Assembly (NCBI GenBank): GCA_024743115.1
Contig: JANSXC010000024.1
Span: forward strand, 1-64,000
DNA: 64,000 nt
Direction: 5' to 3'
Source of the DNA: a bacterium
GTDB lineage: Bacteria > Planctomycetota > UBA1135 > UBA2386
The position numbers and the translations under genes were made by a program. Below, one piece after another: positions 15,839-23,071 of the stretch. The notes beneath the pieces are model-generated. The model made no database searches. It had not been told where the DNA came from and saw nothing but the letters and a program-made list of their open reading frames with translations. How positions within the stretch are numbered: the stretch's first letter is position 1; each line of letters opens with the position of its first letter.

Positions 15839-17458
15839 GTCGTCCGAACCGGGTAGCGAACGCAAGCTGCCGATCTCTTCGCCGAGCTGTTCGGTGACGC
15901 AGGTGGGGCAGATGCCGTGCGTGAAGTTCGCTTCGGTGCGCTCGCGGACGTAGTTCTCGATCCGGGTCCACTCACCGTTCTCGACGCGGATGGCCTTGCA
16001 GTAGGCGCAGATCGGCAGGAGTCCCCGGAGCGTCTTGACCTCCTTGATGAGCCCCTCGAGTTCGAGGCGTCGGGCGCGCTGCTGACGGCTGTGAAGGAAG
16101 AACACGCCGGCGAGGATCAGCAGGAACACGGTCGTGCCGATCGCGCCAATGCGAAAGATCCGGGCCTCGGCGTCCGCTAGCTCGCGCGACATGGCTGCGC
16201 GCTCGGTCGCGAGCCGGTGTTCGAGGCGCGCGCTGCGGAGTTCGCCGCGTGCTACGGCGCGAACGAGGCCGGGTGAACTCGAGGCCGCGTCGATTCTCGC
16301 GGTGAGCTCGGCACGGTGAGCCGCGTGCTCCTCGGCTTCAGTCGTCAGGTGGAGCGCGCGAGCGAGCGCTTCGCTCAGTCGATGGAACTCGGCACCAAGC
16401 TCGGGGGTGCCGATGCGTTCGACCAGCGGTCGAGCCGTCGCGAGCGCCGTGCGTGCGGCGGTGTAGCGTTCGAGGGCGAGGCAGGCTGCGGCGAACTGGC
16501 AGCGCGATTCGGCGATCCCAGGGTCGTTGTTTGCGGCTTCATCGTTCACCAGTGCGCGCCGTGACCAGGACCACGCCGCTTCGGCACGATCTTCGTTCGT
16601 GGCGAGCCGTGCCATGCTTCGGCAGTGGGTCGCGATGGACCGCGGGTCGGTCACGCGTTCGGCGATCGCCAGCCCGCGCTCGAACGCCGCGACAGCGTCG
16701 TCGCGGCGGTCGAGGCGGCGAAGCGTCTCGCCGATGCAGTTCCACAGGTGGCTGTTGCGGTCCGCGAGCCCGAGGCTCTCGTTCTGCGTGCGCGCCTTCC
16801 CGTAGGCCTCGAGCGCGCCCTCGAAGTCGCCTTGAAAGCTCTTGATGTCGCCGATGTTCAGCCACAACGGGGCCAGGTACTTCTTGGCGTCGTTGGTGAC
16901 GGCGAGTTCGATCGCCTCGAAGTAGTGCGAGGCTGCCAGCTCCGCCTCGCCGCGTAGTCGAAGCGAGGCGCCGATCGTGTTGTGACCGATCAGCCGCGCG
17001 ATCGGTGGTCCTTCGCCGAGAGCCTCGAGGCCGCGGCGGGCGATCGCGACCGCGTCGTCGTAGCGTCCTTGTTGCATGCGCGCCGTGGCGAGGCGCACGA
17101 GCAACGTGCCTTGCACATGGCGCGCGGGTTCGGAGTCGGGCTGGCCGAGGCGCGCGAGTCCCTTCTCGTAGCGGCTGACGGCTTCGTCCCAGCGGCCCGC
17201 GAAGTGGTGCCACAGGGCTTCGATCGAGTCGGCGCGGGCGTGGGTGATGGTGGCTTTGGCAGGCAGGCTGCGCCGGAACGTTGCGAACTCGGTTTCGAAC
17301 TCCGATGCCTGCGGCGGGCGGGCGAGGTGTTCGAGTTCGTCTAGGCGGGCGTCGATCGCGGCAGCGCCCTCGGGCTGCTGGGCCGAGGCGCCGCGCCCCA
17401 TCGGCAGCCCGAGGGCAGCGAGGAACGACAGCAGTGCCAGGGCGAGGCCGCGGGGCAT
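15785..17458 (-). CDS. TPR protein with membrane helix and C-terminal CxxC domain
   Basis: 557 residues. A signal peptide (PRGLALALLSFLAALGLPMG) is followed by about eight tetratricopeptide-like repeats (60-400), a coiled region, one membrane helix (about 450-470, IGTTVFLLILAGVFFL) and a cytoplasmic tail. The tail carries LLPICAYCKAIRVENGEW and HGICPTC, a four-cysteine module that in other bacteria follows PAS domains of sensor proteins. The layout suggests a sensor: periplasmic TPR input and a cytoplasmic Cys module as output. No kinase domain is present. TACGGT lies 6 nt upstream of the ATG. The 3' end overlaps the convergent gene by 54 nt. Confidence 0.75.
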   Translation of the reverse strand: MPRGLALALLSFLAALGLPMGRGASAQQPEGAAAIDARLDELEHLARPPQASEFETEFATFRRSLPAKATITHARADSIEALWHHFAGRWDEAVSRYEKGLARLGQPDSEPARHVQGTLLVRLATARMQQGRYDDAVAIARRGLEALGEGPPIARLIGHNTIGASLRLRGEAELAASHYFEAIELAVTNDAKKYLAPLWLNIGDIKSFQGDFEGALEAYGKARTQNESLGLADRNSHLWNCIGETLRRLDRRDDAVAAFERGLAIAERVTDPRSIATHCRSMARLATNEDRAEAAWSWSRRALVNDEAANNDPGIAESRCQFAAACLALERYTAARTALATARPLVERIGTPELGAEFHRLSEALARALHLTTEAEEHAAHRAELTARIDAASSSPGLVRAVARGELRSARLEHRLATERAAMSRELADAEARIFRIGAIGTTVFLLILAGVFFLHSRQQRARRLELEGLIKEVKTLRGLLPICAYCKAIRVENGEWTRIENYVRERTEANFTHGICPTCVTEQLGEEIGSLRSLPGSDDSIRRPEDRAVDRQQREQ

Positions 17459-17464
17459 CACGCC

Positions 17465-17470
17465 ACCGTA
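17465..17470 (-). promoter_or_regulatory. Putative -10 element (TACGGT), leaderless type
   Basis: On the minus strand TACGGT ends 6 nt before the ATG at 17458, which supports that start over a possible start 12 codons upstream. Confidence 0.4.
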
Positions 17471-17513
17471 CCCGGCGCGGTGCGGCCTCGCCAATCGTCG
17501 CGGCCGCGATCGG

Positions 17514-18773
17514 CTACTTCGACGGATAGGTCTCCTTGACCCAGGTCGACCAGCGATCGTCGAAGTTGAGCGTCGTGAGGCCGTAGGCCTCCTTGAGCGC
17601 CTTGCGGGTCGCGCCGACGAGGTCGGTCTGATCCGGTAGCCACTGGTCGTCGACCCGTCCCTTCACACCGAAGATGAACGTCTGGAACTTCTCGGGACCC
17701 TGCGAGATCAGCCAATCCATGCGCGACCAGATCGCGGTGTGGTCGGGGAAGTTGATCTTGCCGAAGTTGCGCCACTTCACGATGTCTGCCATCGACGACA
17801 GCTTCTTTCCCGACACCACCAGTCCGCGCACATAGGGCGGCCAGTTCCACTTCTTGTTCATGTCCGCGACGCCGCCCTCCTGCTGATCGAAGCTCGGCCA
17901 CTTCGGGCTCACGCGGCGGCACCAGTAGTGACCGAAGCCTTCGCGGATCCAGACCGGCAGGTCGTAGGCGTAGTAGCGGAAGCCGTCGAGCAGCAGCTGT
18001 GACACGTTGAACGCGATCGAGCAGTGCATCGCGGTGTCGTGCTTGAGGCGGGCATCGTCGCACTCGGTCGCGATGCAGAGCATCATCGAGCCGACCTCCT
18101 TGAAGTGCCAGCGCTGCGGGAACTTCGTATTGCGGCCGATGAACGTGTTGAGGTAGAGCTGATGCGTCGCGAGCTTCTCGAAGATCAGGACGTTGTACTT
18201 GTCCCGCATTCCGAGGAACGGACCGACGCCCATGTAGCGGGCGCCCGGCTTGCGGATGACCTCGGACTGGTCCTTGGGGAAGTCGCTGTCCTTGGTGCCG
18301 AACAGGTCCTGCACCTCACCGTAGAGTTTCTCGAGCCGATGGGCATAGAGGTGCGCGCGCAGCCACGGGTCGAGGCGGCGAGACTTGGGTTTGACCTTCG
18401 GCAGCTTCTTCTGCAGTTCTTCGAGCTCGGCGCGGATCTTCTTCCGCGTCGTCATGTCCTGCGGCACCGTCCACTGCGGCAGGTTGCACCCGAGGCGGAA
18501 GTGCGCGGTCTCGATCCAGCGGATCTCGACGTGCGGCAGGCGTTCTTCGATCTGGGTCGTCGGTGTCTTCTGGTCACCGATGCAGCCGACGTCGAACGGG
18601 CCCAGCGAGACGTAGCCCGCCTGCTTCAGCGCCTTCGGATCGTTCTTGGTGTAGGGGTCGATCTTCCACTTCGGGATCTTGCCGCGCTTCTGAGCGACGC
18701 CGGACTCGGCGAGCAGCAGCGCGGTACCGAGCGCGAGCAGAGCGCGGACCGATTGGCGTAGGTGGTCGTGCAC
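17514..18773 (-). CDS. Secreted protein, possible degenerate metallopeptidase-like fold
   Basis: 419 residues from GTG 18773, which begins 1 nt after the upstream stop and opens a signal peptide (LLALGTALLLAESGVAQ). The region around 260-310 has the outline of gluzincin-type DUF1570 proteins: a helix with histidines (KHDTAMHCSIAFN), a spacer, then LPVWIREGFGHYWCRR. In active members the first helix is HExxH; here the spacing and Glu are wrong, so catalysis is doubtful. Both the family link and the inactivity are inference. It is the last gene of a four-gene leftward operon. Confidence 0.65.
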   Translation of the reverse strand: MHDHLRQSVRALLALGTALLLAESGVAQKRGKIPKWKIDPYTKNDPKALKQAGYVSLGPFDVGCIGDQKTPTTQIEERLPHVEIRWIETAHFRLGCNLPQWTVPQDMTTRKKIRAELEELQKKLPKVKPKSRRLDPWLRAHLYAHRLEKLYGEVQDLFGTKDSDFPKDQSEVIRKPGARYMGVGPFLGMRDKYNVLIFEKLATHQLYLNTFIGRNTKFPQRWHFKEVGSMMLCIATECDDARLKHDTAMHCSIAFNVSQLLLDGFRYYAYDLPVWIREGFGHYWCRRVSPKWPSFDQQEGGVADMNKKWNWPPYVRGLVVSGKKLSSMADIVKWRNFGKINFPDHTAIWSRMDWLISQGPEKFQTFIFGVKGRVDDQWLPDQTDLVGATRKALKEAYGLTTLNFDDRWSTWVKETYPSK

Positions 18774-18774
18774 G

Positions 18775-19689
18775 TCAGATCTTTCCCATCCACTTCTTGG
18801 CGTGATCGATGACCTGGAACACCGACAGTTTCTCGAGCGGTTTCTCGCCATGGATCATGCGCAATGCGTTGATCGCGGCCTTCTTGACCGGGTGCTGGCT
18901 GGCCTGCAGGTAGCGCTTGAGGATCACGTTGTGGTCCTTCGTGCCGAGATAGCGGACGAGTCGCAGGCCGGCCATCTGGTCCGCGGCGCCGCGCTTGTTG
19001 ATCGTTTCGAAAACCCAGTTGCCGGCGAGGCCGGAGCGCGCGGCCGGCAGCACCGTGGCAATGTCGTCGCCGACGTCCTGCCAGTGGGCCTTGCTGTATT
19101 CGAGGACCGGGTCGAGGGCATCGCGCTGCCGCAGTCCGAGCAGCCCGAGCGCTGCATGGAACGCGATCTCCGGCGCCTTGTCCTTGGCCGTGCGCTGCAG
19201 CACCGGGATCAGATCCCGGTCGTGGAACTTCGCAAGTCGCCGCACCAGATAGTGCCGCAGTTCGAAGCTTGGCTTCCTGAGCTCGCGTGCCATCAGCGAG
19301 CCATGTGCCGGCTTCAGGATCGCGTCGAGCACGGCGAATAGCTGCTCGTTGATGTTGTCAGCGCGGTCGTTGACCTGCCGCAGCACGAGCGGGGCCGCGC
19401 CGGCGCCGAGTGCGACGATGCGGTCGCGCGCGCCGTCGCGCAGCTTCTGCTTGTCCTTGCGGAACTGCTTCATGCACGCGAGCACGCGCTTGGCTTCCTG
19501 CTTGCCGAGCTTGGGCCACGCGTCGAGCTTCTCGATCGCCACGACTGTTTTCTGGTGGCCTGGTTCGGGCTCCTTTCCGGTCGGATCCTGCGTCCGGATC
19601 GGCGTCGTAACGCTGGCGAGGACGAGCCCGAGGGCGACCACGCCCGTGATTCGGTGAGCGAGGTGGCGAGAGGCTTGAAGGCTTTTCAT
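18775..19689 (-). CDS. Secreted HEAT-repeat-like protein
   Basis: 304 residues. The N-terminus is a signal peptide or anchor (GVVALGLVLASVTTPI). The rest is built of alpha-helical repeats resembling HEAT motifs: APLVLRQVNDRADNINEQLF, LIPVLQRTAKDKAPEIAFHA, ALGLLGLRQRDALDPVLEYS and VKKAAINALRMIHGEKPLEKL. Such solenoids bind partners. The ATG overlaps the stop of the upstream gene (ATGA), and the downstream gene starts 1 nt after its stop, so the proteins are probably made in fixed proportion and may form one complex outside the cytoplasm. Confidence 0.7.
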   Translation of the reverse strand: MKSLQASRHLAHRITGVVALGLVLASVTTPIRTQDPTGKEPEPGHQKTVVAIEKLDAWPKLGKQEAKRVLACMKQFRKDKQKLRDGARDRIVALGAGAAPLVLRQVNDRADNINEQLFAVLDAILKPAHGSLMARELRKPSFELRHYLVRRLAKFHDRDLIPVLQRTAKDKAPEIAFHAALGLLGLRQRDALDPVLEYSKAHWQDVGDDIATVLPAARSGLAGNWVFETINKRGAADQMAGLRLVRYLGTKDHNVILKRYLQASQHPVKKAAINALRMIHGEKPLEKLSVFQVIDHAKKWMGKI

Positions 19690-20420
19690 CGACCCTTCTT
19701 TGGTTGGGGAGGTTTGCACCAGGTCGGCAGTGCATCGCGGAACTCGGGGTGGACGTAGGTGCACTGGTCGGCGATGCGGGTCTGTTCGGCGGCGAGCCAG
19801 TCCTGCCATTCGACGACCTTGTGTGTGAAGAAGCCGACTTGCGTGGCTTCGACCATGTCCTCGCCCGCGACGGGGACTTCGGTGTACTCGTGGGTTCCCG
19901 CGAGCACGAAGCCGCGCGGCACCGGAATCGGCTGGCTCACGCCGCCCTCGTTGAGGCGGTTGAACAGGAAGGCGGCCACGGGGAGGTCCGGCTGCAGGCG
20001 GGTGTAGGCCCGGCGTTCCTGGACCTCGACGTTGCCGCGGGCCTGTTCGAGCTCGTAGACGTTCGAGGCGATCTGGCGCACGCCCTTGGCCTGCTCGAGC
20101 AGGACTGCGCGTTCTTTTGCGAACGACCGCTCGGCGAGCGCCAGCGGGATCAGGTGCGTTTCGAGGATCAGTCGAACCATCGTCTTGTGCCCCGCATCGG
20201 GGTTGGTGGATCGCAGATACTCGAGCAGCGGGTCGACGTCGGCGAACGTGATGTCGATGCCATCGATCGACACCAGCTGGCTCGCGCCCGCGGCCGGCGG
20301 CACCGGTGGGTTGCTCTCACTGCAGCCCCAGATGGCGAGCGTCGAGAGGGCGAGCGTCGGGATCGCGAGGGCGGCGAGTACCGTGGTCGATCGGGAGCTG
20401 GCGGTGGTCTTCAGCGGCAT
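19686..20420 (-). CDS. Lipoprotein with PPIase-chaperone-like N-terminal region
   Basis: 244 residues. A lipoprotein signal ends at the Cys of LAIWGCSES. The mature N-terminus (SIDGIDITFADVDPLLEYLR) resembles the opening of SurA/parvulin-type chaperones, in which a short strand is followed by a helix, and the helices that follow fit that layout. The C-terminal third (LPVAAFLFNRLNEGGVSQP) is less clear. No parvulin domain is evident. The start ATG at 20420 overlaps the upstream stop (TGATG). A chaperone-related role is inference from this region and from the parvulin gene next door. Confidence 0.6.
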   Translation of the reverse strand: MPLKTTASSRSTTVLAALAIPTLALSTLAIWGCSESNPPVPPAAGASQLVSIDGIDITFADVDPLLEYLRSTNPDAGHKTMVRLILETHLIPLALAERSFAKERAVLLEQAKGVRQIASNVYELEQARGNVEVQERRAYTRLQPDLPVAAFLFNRLNEGGVSQPIPVPRGFVLAGTHEYTEVPVAGEDMVEATQVGFFTHKVVEWQDWLAAEQTRIADQCTYVHPEFRDALPTWCKPPQPKKGR

Positions 20421-21103
20421 CACGCGGTGTCGAGACCCGAGAGGAAGTCGCAGATCGGGCCCGTCAGGAAGCGGTAGGTGGCGTAGAGGTTGTCAGCGAG
20501 GCGCGGCACTTCGGCGACCTGGGTCGGGGCGGCAAAGCTGCCCGTGTTCTCGATCCAGACCGAGCGGGGGTCCTGGGGCCACGACTCTACTCTGACATGA
20601 TAGGTCTCCTGGCCGCCTTCGTGGGGCGGAAAGACGAATCGGGTGCCGACCGACTGCAGCGGGCGGGCGAGCGATTCCCAGGCGGCGGGCTCCGGCGCGA
20701 GCAGGCGCTGGCGCAGGAACTCGGCGCCGTCGCGGAAGTGCCGCGGGGCGATCAGTGAGCGCACGATGATTTGCTGCGCGACCGTGGCCTGGATCCCGAG
20801 CTTCTGGAATGCCGTCGTCGTCACGTTCACGAGCCGGGTCGCGAACGCTTCGACGGTCGTGGCGCGCAGCTCTTCCCGCAGGATCAGCCGGTCGGGCGCG
20901 AACGTTGCCGTGGAGATCTGACCGGGTGCTTGCGGCAGGTTGCTGAGATGGATGCCGTCGGGGGCGACCTGGAAGTTCTGGTAGGCGAGTTCGGGCTGCT
21001 GGTAGAGCGCGTTGTGGACGCTCTGCGCCAGATCGGTTCGCAGCTGCTGCGGGGGGTAGAGCAACTCGGCGCAGAACGCGATCGTCCGGGGGTCGTAGGT
21101 CAT
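20420..21103 (-). CDS. Cytoplasmic protein of unknown function, first gene of operon
   Basis: 227 residues, no signal peptide or membrane helix. It is a compact mixed alpha/beta protein with blocks LLYPPQQLRTDLAQSVHNAL, FAPDRLILREELRATTVEAF and FLTGPICDFLSGL. I do not recognise it. It heads a tightly coupled four-gene operon whose other products are exported, which makes a cytoplasmic first member odd. A nearby TACCAT lies 15 nt upstream, further than in the leaderless set. Confidence 0.65.
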   Translation of the reverse strand: MTYDPRTIAFCAELLYPPQQLRTDLAQSVHNALYQQPELAYQNFQVAPDGIHLSNLPQAPGQISTATFAPDRLILREELRATTVEAFATRLVNVTTTAFQKLGIQATVAQQIIVRSLIAPRHFRDGAEFLRQRLLAPEPAAWESLARPLQSVGTRFVFPPHEGGQETYHVRVESWPQDPRSVWIENTGSFAAPTQVAEVPRLADNLYATYRFLTGPICDFLSGLDTA

Positions 21104-21228
21104 TGCAGGAACTCGTGATGGTATGGCGCGATCGGGCCGTCGCCCAGTCGGGAACGGGGCTCGGGAACAGCTGCGGGCGACCGCACGCCGATGACCGTGG
21201 CCAGGTTCTTTGGTTCTGGCCCGACGAA

Positions 21229-21284
21229 TCGGGAGGAATCTCCCGAGAGCCTCGTTTCAAAGACCCGCTGGGATACGCTCCCAG
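21229..21284 (+). promoter_or_regulatory. Two hairpins in the leader of the parvulin gene
   Basis: TCGGGAG (21229-21235) pairs with CTCCCGA (21240-21246) across a GAAT tetraloop. CTGGGA (21268-21273) pairs with TCCCAG (21279-21284) across TACGC. They lie in the 232-nt divergent gap 21104-21335 and could shape the 5' leader of the gene at 21336. Confidence 0.35.
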
Positions 21285-21320
21285 GCCCTGCTTTCCAGCC
21301 GAATCAAGCATTCCCAACCT

Positions 21321-21334
21321 TTCGTAGTTACGAA
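21321..21334 (+). promoter_or_regulatory. 14-bp palindrome directly before the parvulin start codon
   Basis: TTCGTA-GT-TACGAA is a perfect inverted repeat ending 1 nt before the ATG at 21336. Position and symmetry suit an operator or a stem occluding the start codon. Confidence 0.4.
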
Positions 21335-21335
21335 C

Positions 21336-22928
21336 ATGCATTTCGCCATCACTGTGTCCGCGCTGCTCGCGCTCGGCTCCGTCGCCTGCGCGCAGGATCC
21401 TGACGCCGTCATCAAGTCGCTGAAGAAAGAGGTCAACGTCCTCCAGGATCAGCTGATCGAAGAGCGCGCCAAGCTGCTGCTCAACGTCAAGGTCAACGGG
21501 GTCGCGCTCGACCCCAAGGAAGTGATGCGCGAGGCCGTGTATCTGACGGGTGGCAAGCTCGTGGAGGCCAAGGTCGCCGACTTCTTCATCCTCGAGGAGA
21601 TGCGCAAGCAGATCGACTCGGGTCGCCGTCAGGCGGAGGAGTTCTTCATCGAGAACGAGGATGTGCTCAAGGAGCTCGCGCCGATGCAGGCCGAGTTCGA
21701 GACCAAGAATCCGGGTGTCGACTTCTGGACCGTCGTCCGTACCCAGTTCGGACTCAACCGTGAGACGTTCCTCGAGCAGCGCAAGCAGTCGATGCTGTTC
21801 GATCGCGTGTTCTTCCCGGGTTCGCCGAGCCAGTGGCCGGACATTACGAAGGAAGCGATCAAGTCGCAGACGCAGAGTGATCAGGGCCCGAAGTTCATCG
21901 ACCAGCTCGAGAAGGCGACGGAGGGTGTCGACGAGAACGGCAACCCGAAGAAGCTGCCCGAGTTCTGGGTCAACATGATGCGCCAGTTCGTGCAGAAGGG
22001 TCTGCGCAACTGGAGTGACATCCGCTACGCCTCGCACGGCCTGCCGTCGGACATCGTGCTGCGCGTCAACGACTTCGAGTGGACCACCGACGAGGCGTTC
22101 CGCTTCGTCAAGAAGGGCCTGTTCGTGCAGGATCTCGAGCGCGCGATGCAGGAAGTTGCGGTGCGCGAGGCGCTGCGCCAGGAGCTCGTCGACAAGGGCT
22201 TCTACATCAGCGACGAGGAGTTCAACAACCGCTACGAGGAGTATCGTCAGCCCTACGACACGACGCCGTTCACGGTCGAGGTCATCGCGACGCGCTTCAA
22301 GGGTTACCCCTGCCTCGAGGCGTTCCGCGCCCGCTGGCGCCTGATGTCGTCCTACGGCGACATGATCAAGGACGAGGTCAACGACGAGAACCTGCAGAAG
22401 CACGCCGACAACTACGGCGCCTTCTTCGCCGACGGCCAGTGCAGCATCGACGTGATTCCGTTCCAGGCGCGCGACGTCAGGACGGGCGCGTGGCAGCCGG
22501 ACGGCATGGCACAGGCCAAGAAGCGCGCGGAAGCGCTCTTCGCGAAGCTCGCGGCCGAAGAGATTACGTTCGACGAGGCGCTCAACCAGCACGGTGAGTT
22601 CTTCGCGAACGACGAGAAGCGCGGTCGCCTCGGCTTCCTGCCGCTCAACCAGCTCAAGCAGCAGCTGCGCGAGAGTGAATACACGCGCCTGCTCGACGGC
22701 TTCTCGGCGACGCACTTCCTGTTCTTCGACGCCGAGGTCGGCAAGACCCACGGTCCGATCCAGGGCGCCGACGGCTACTTCATCGCGCGCATCAACTCGC
22801 GCACGCCGCCGCGCCGCAAGATCGACGTCAAGGTCGAGAAGGAGCGCGAGCTCGTGACCGAGGACTACATCACGCAGCGCTTCTTCGAGTGGGCCAACGG
22901 CGTGATCGGCAAGGCCGCTTTCAACTAG
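21336..22928 (+). CDS. Exported parvulin-type peptidyl-prolyl isomerase/chaperone
   Basis: 530 residues. A signal peptide (ITVSALLALGSVACAQ) precedes a coiled-coil and a SurA-like helical chaperone region (about 45-370). The segment about 390-510 fits a rotamase (parvulin) domain: QAKKRAEALFAKLAAEEITFDEA, then RGRLGFLPLNQL, then GPIQGADGYFIARINSRT. The role would be folding or quality control of exported proteins. The protein is long for SurA, as planctomycete versions often are. It is divergent from the four-gene operon 17514-21103, whose second member also looks chaperone-related. Confidence 0.8.
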   Translation: MHFAITVSALLALGSVACAQDPDAVIKSLKKEVNVLQDQLIEERAKLLLNVKVNGVALDPKEVMREAVYLTGGKLVEAKVADFFILEEMRKQIDSGRRQAEEFFIENEDVLKELAPMQAEFETKNPGVDFWTVVRTQFGLNRETFLEQRKQSMLFDRVFFPGSPSQWPDITKEAIKSQTQSDQGPKFIDQLEKATEGVDENGNPKKLPEFWVNMMRQFVQKGLRNWSDIRYASHGLPSDIVLRVNDFEWTTDEAFRFVKKGLFVQDLERAMQEVAVREALRQELVDKGFYISDEEFNNRYEEYRQPYDTTPFTVEVIATRFKGYPCLEAFRARWRLMSSYGDMIKDEVNDENLQKHADNYGAFFADGQCSIDVIPFQARDVRTGAWQPDGMAQAKKRAEALFAKLAAEEITFDEALNQHGEFFANDEKRGRLGFLPLNQLKQQLRESEYTRLLDGFSATHFLFFDAEVGKTHGPIQGADGYFIARINSRTPPRRKIDVKVEKERELVTEDYITQRFFEWANGVIGKAAFN

Positions 22929-23034
22929 CCTGAACGCTTCGGCGCCAGCCTGAACGCTGCGATGGGGCGGGCCCGAGCGGCTCGCCCACGTCCGCGACCC
23001 CGCCCGGTTGCCAGATCGGTTGCCAGATCGGTTG
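22927..23034. repeat. Two short tandem repeats in an intergenic region
   Basis: AGCCTGAACGCT occurs at 22927-22938 and 22947-22958, the first copy overlapping the end of the parvulin stop codon. GGTTGCCAGATC occurs at 23006-23017 and 23018-23029 with a partial third copy (GGTTG). Both lie in the 143-nt gap before the ABC transporter. Confidence 0.85.
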
Positions 23035-23058
23035 ATGGGGTCGCAGTGGCCGCGCGGT

Positions 23059-23064
23059 TAGCAT
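23059..23064 (+). promoter_or_regulatory. Putative -10 element (TAGCAT), leaderless type
   Basis: TAGCAT ends 7 nt before the GTG at 23072 and supports that GTG as the start. Confidence 0.45.
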
Positions 23065-23071
23065 TCCGCGC

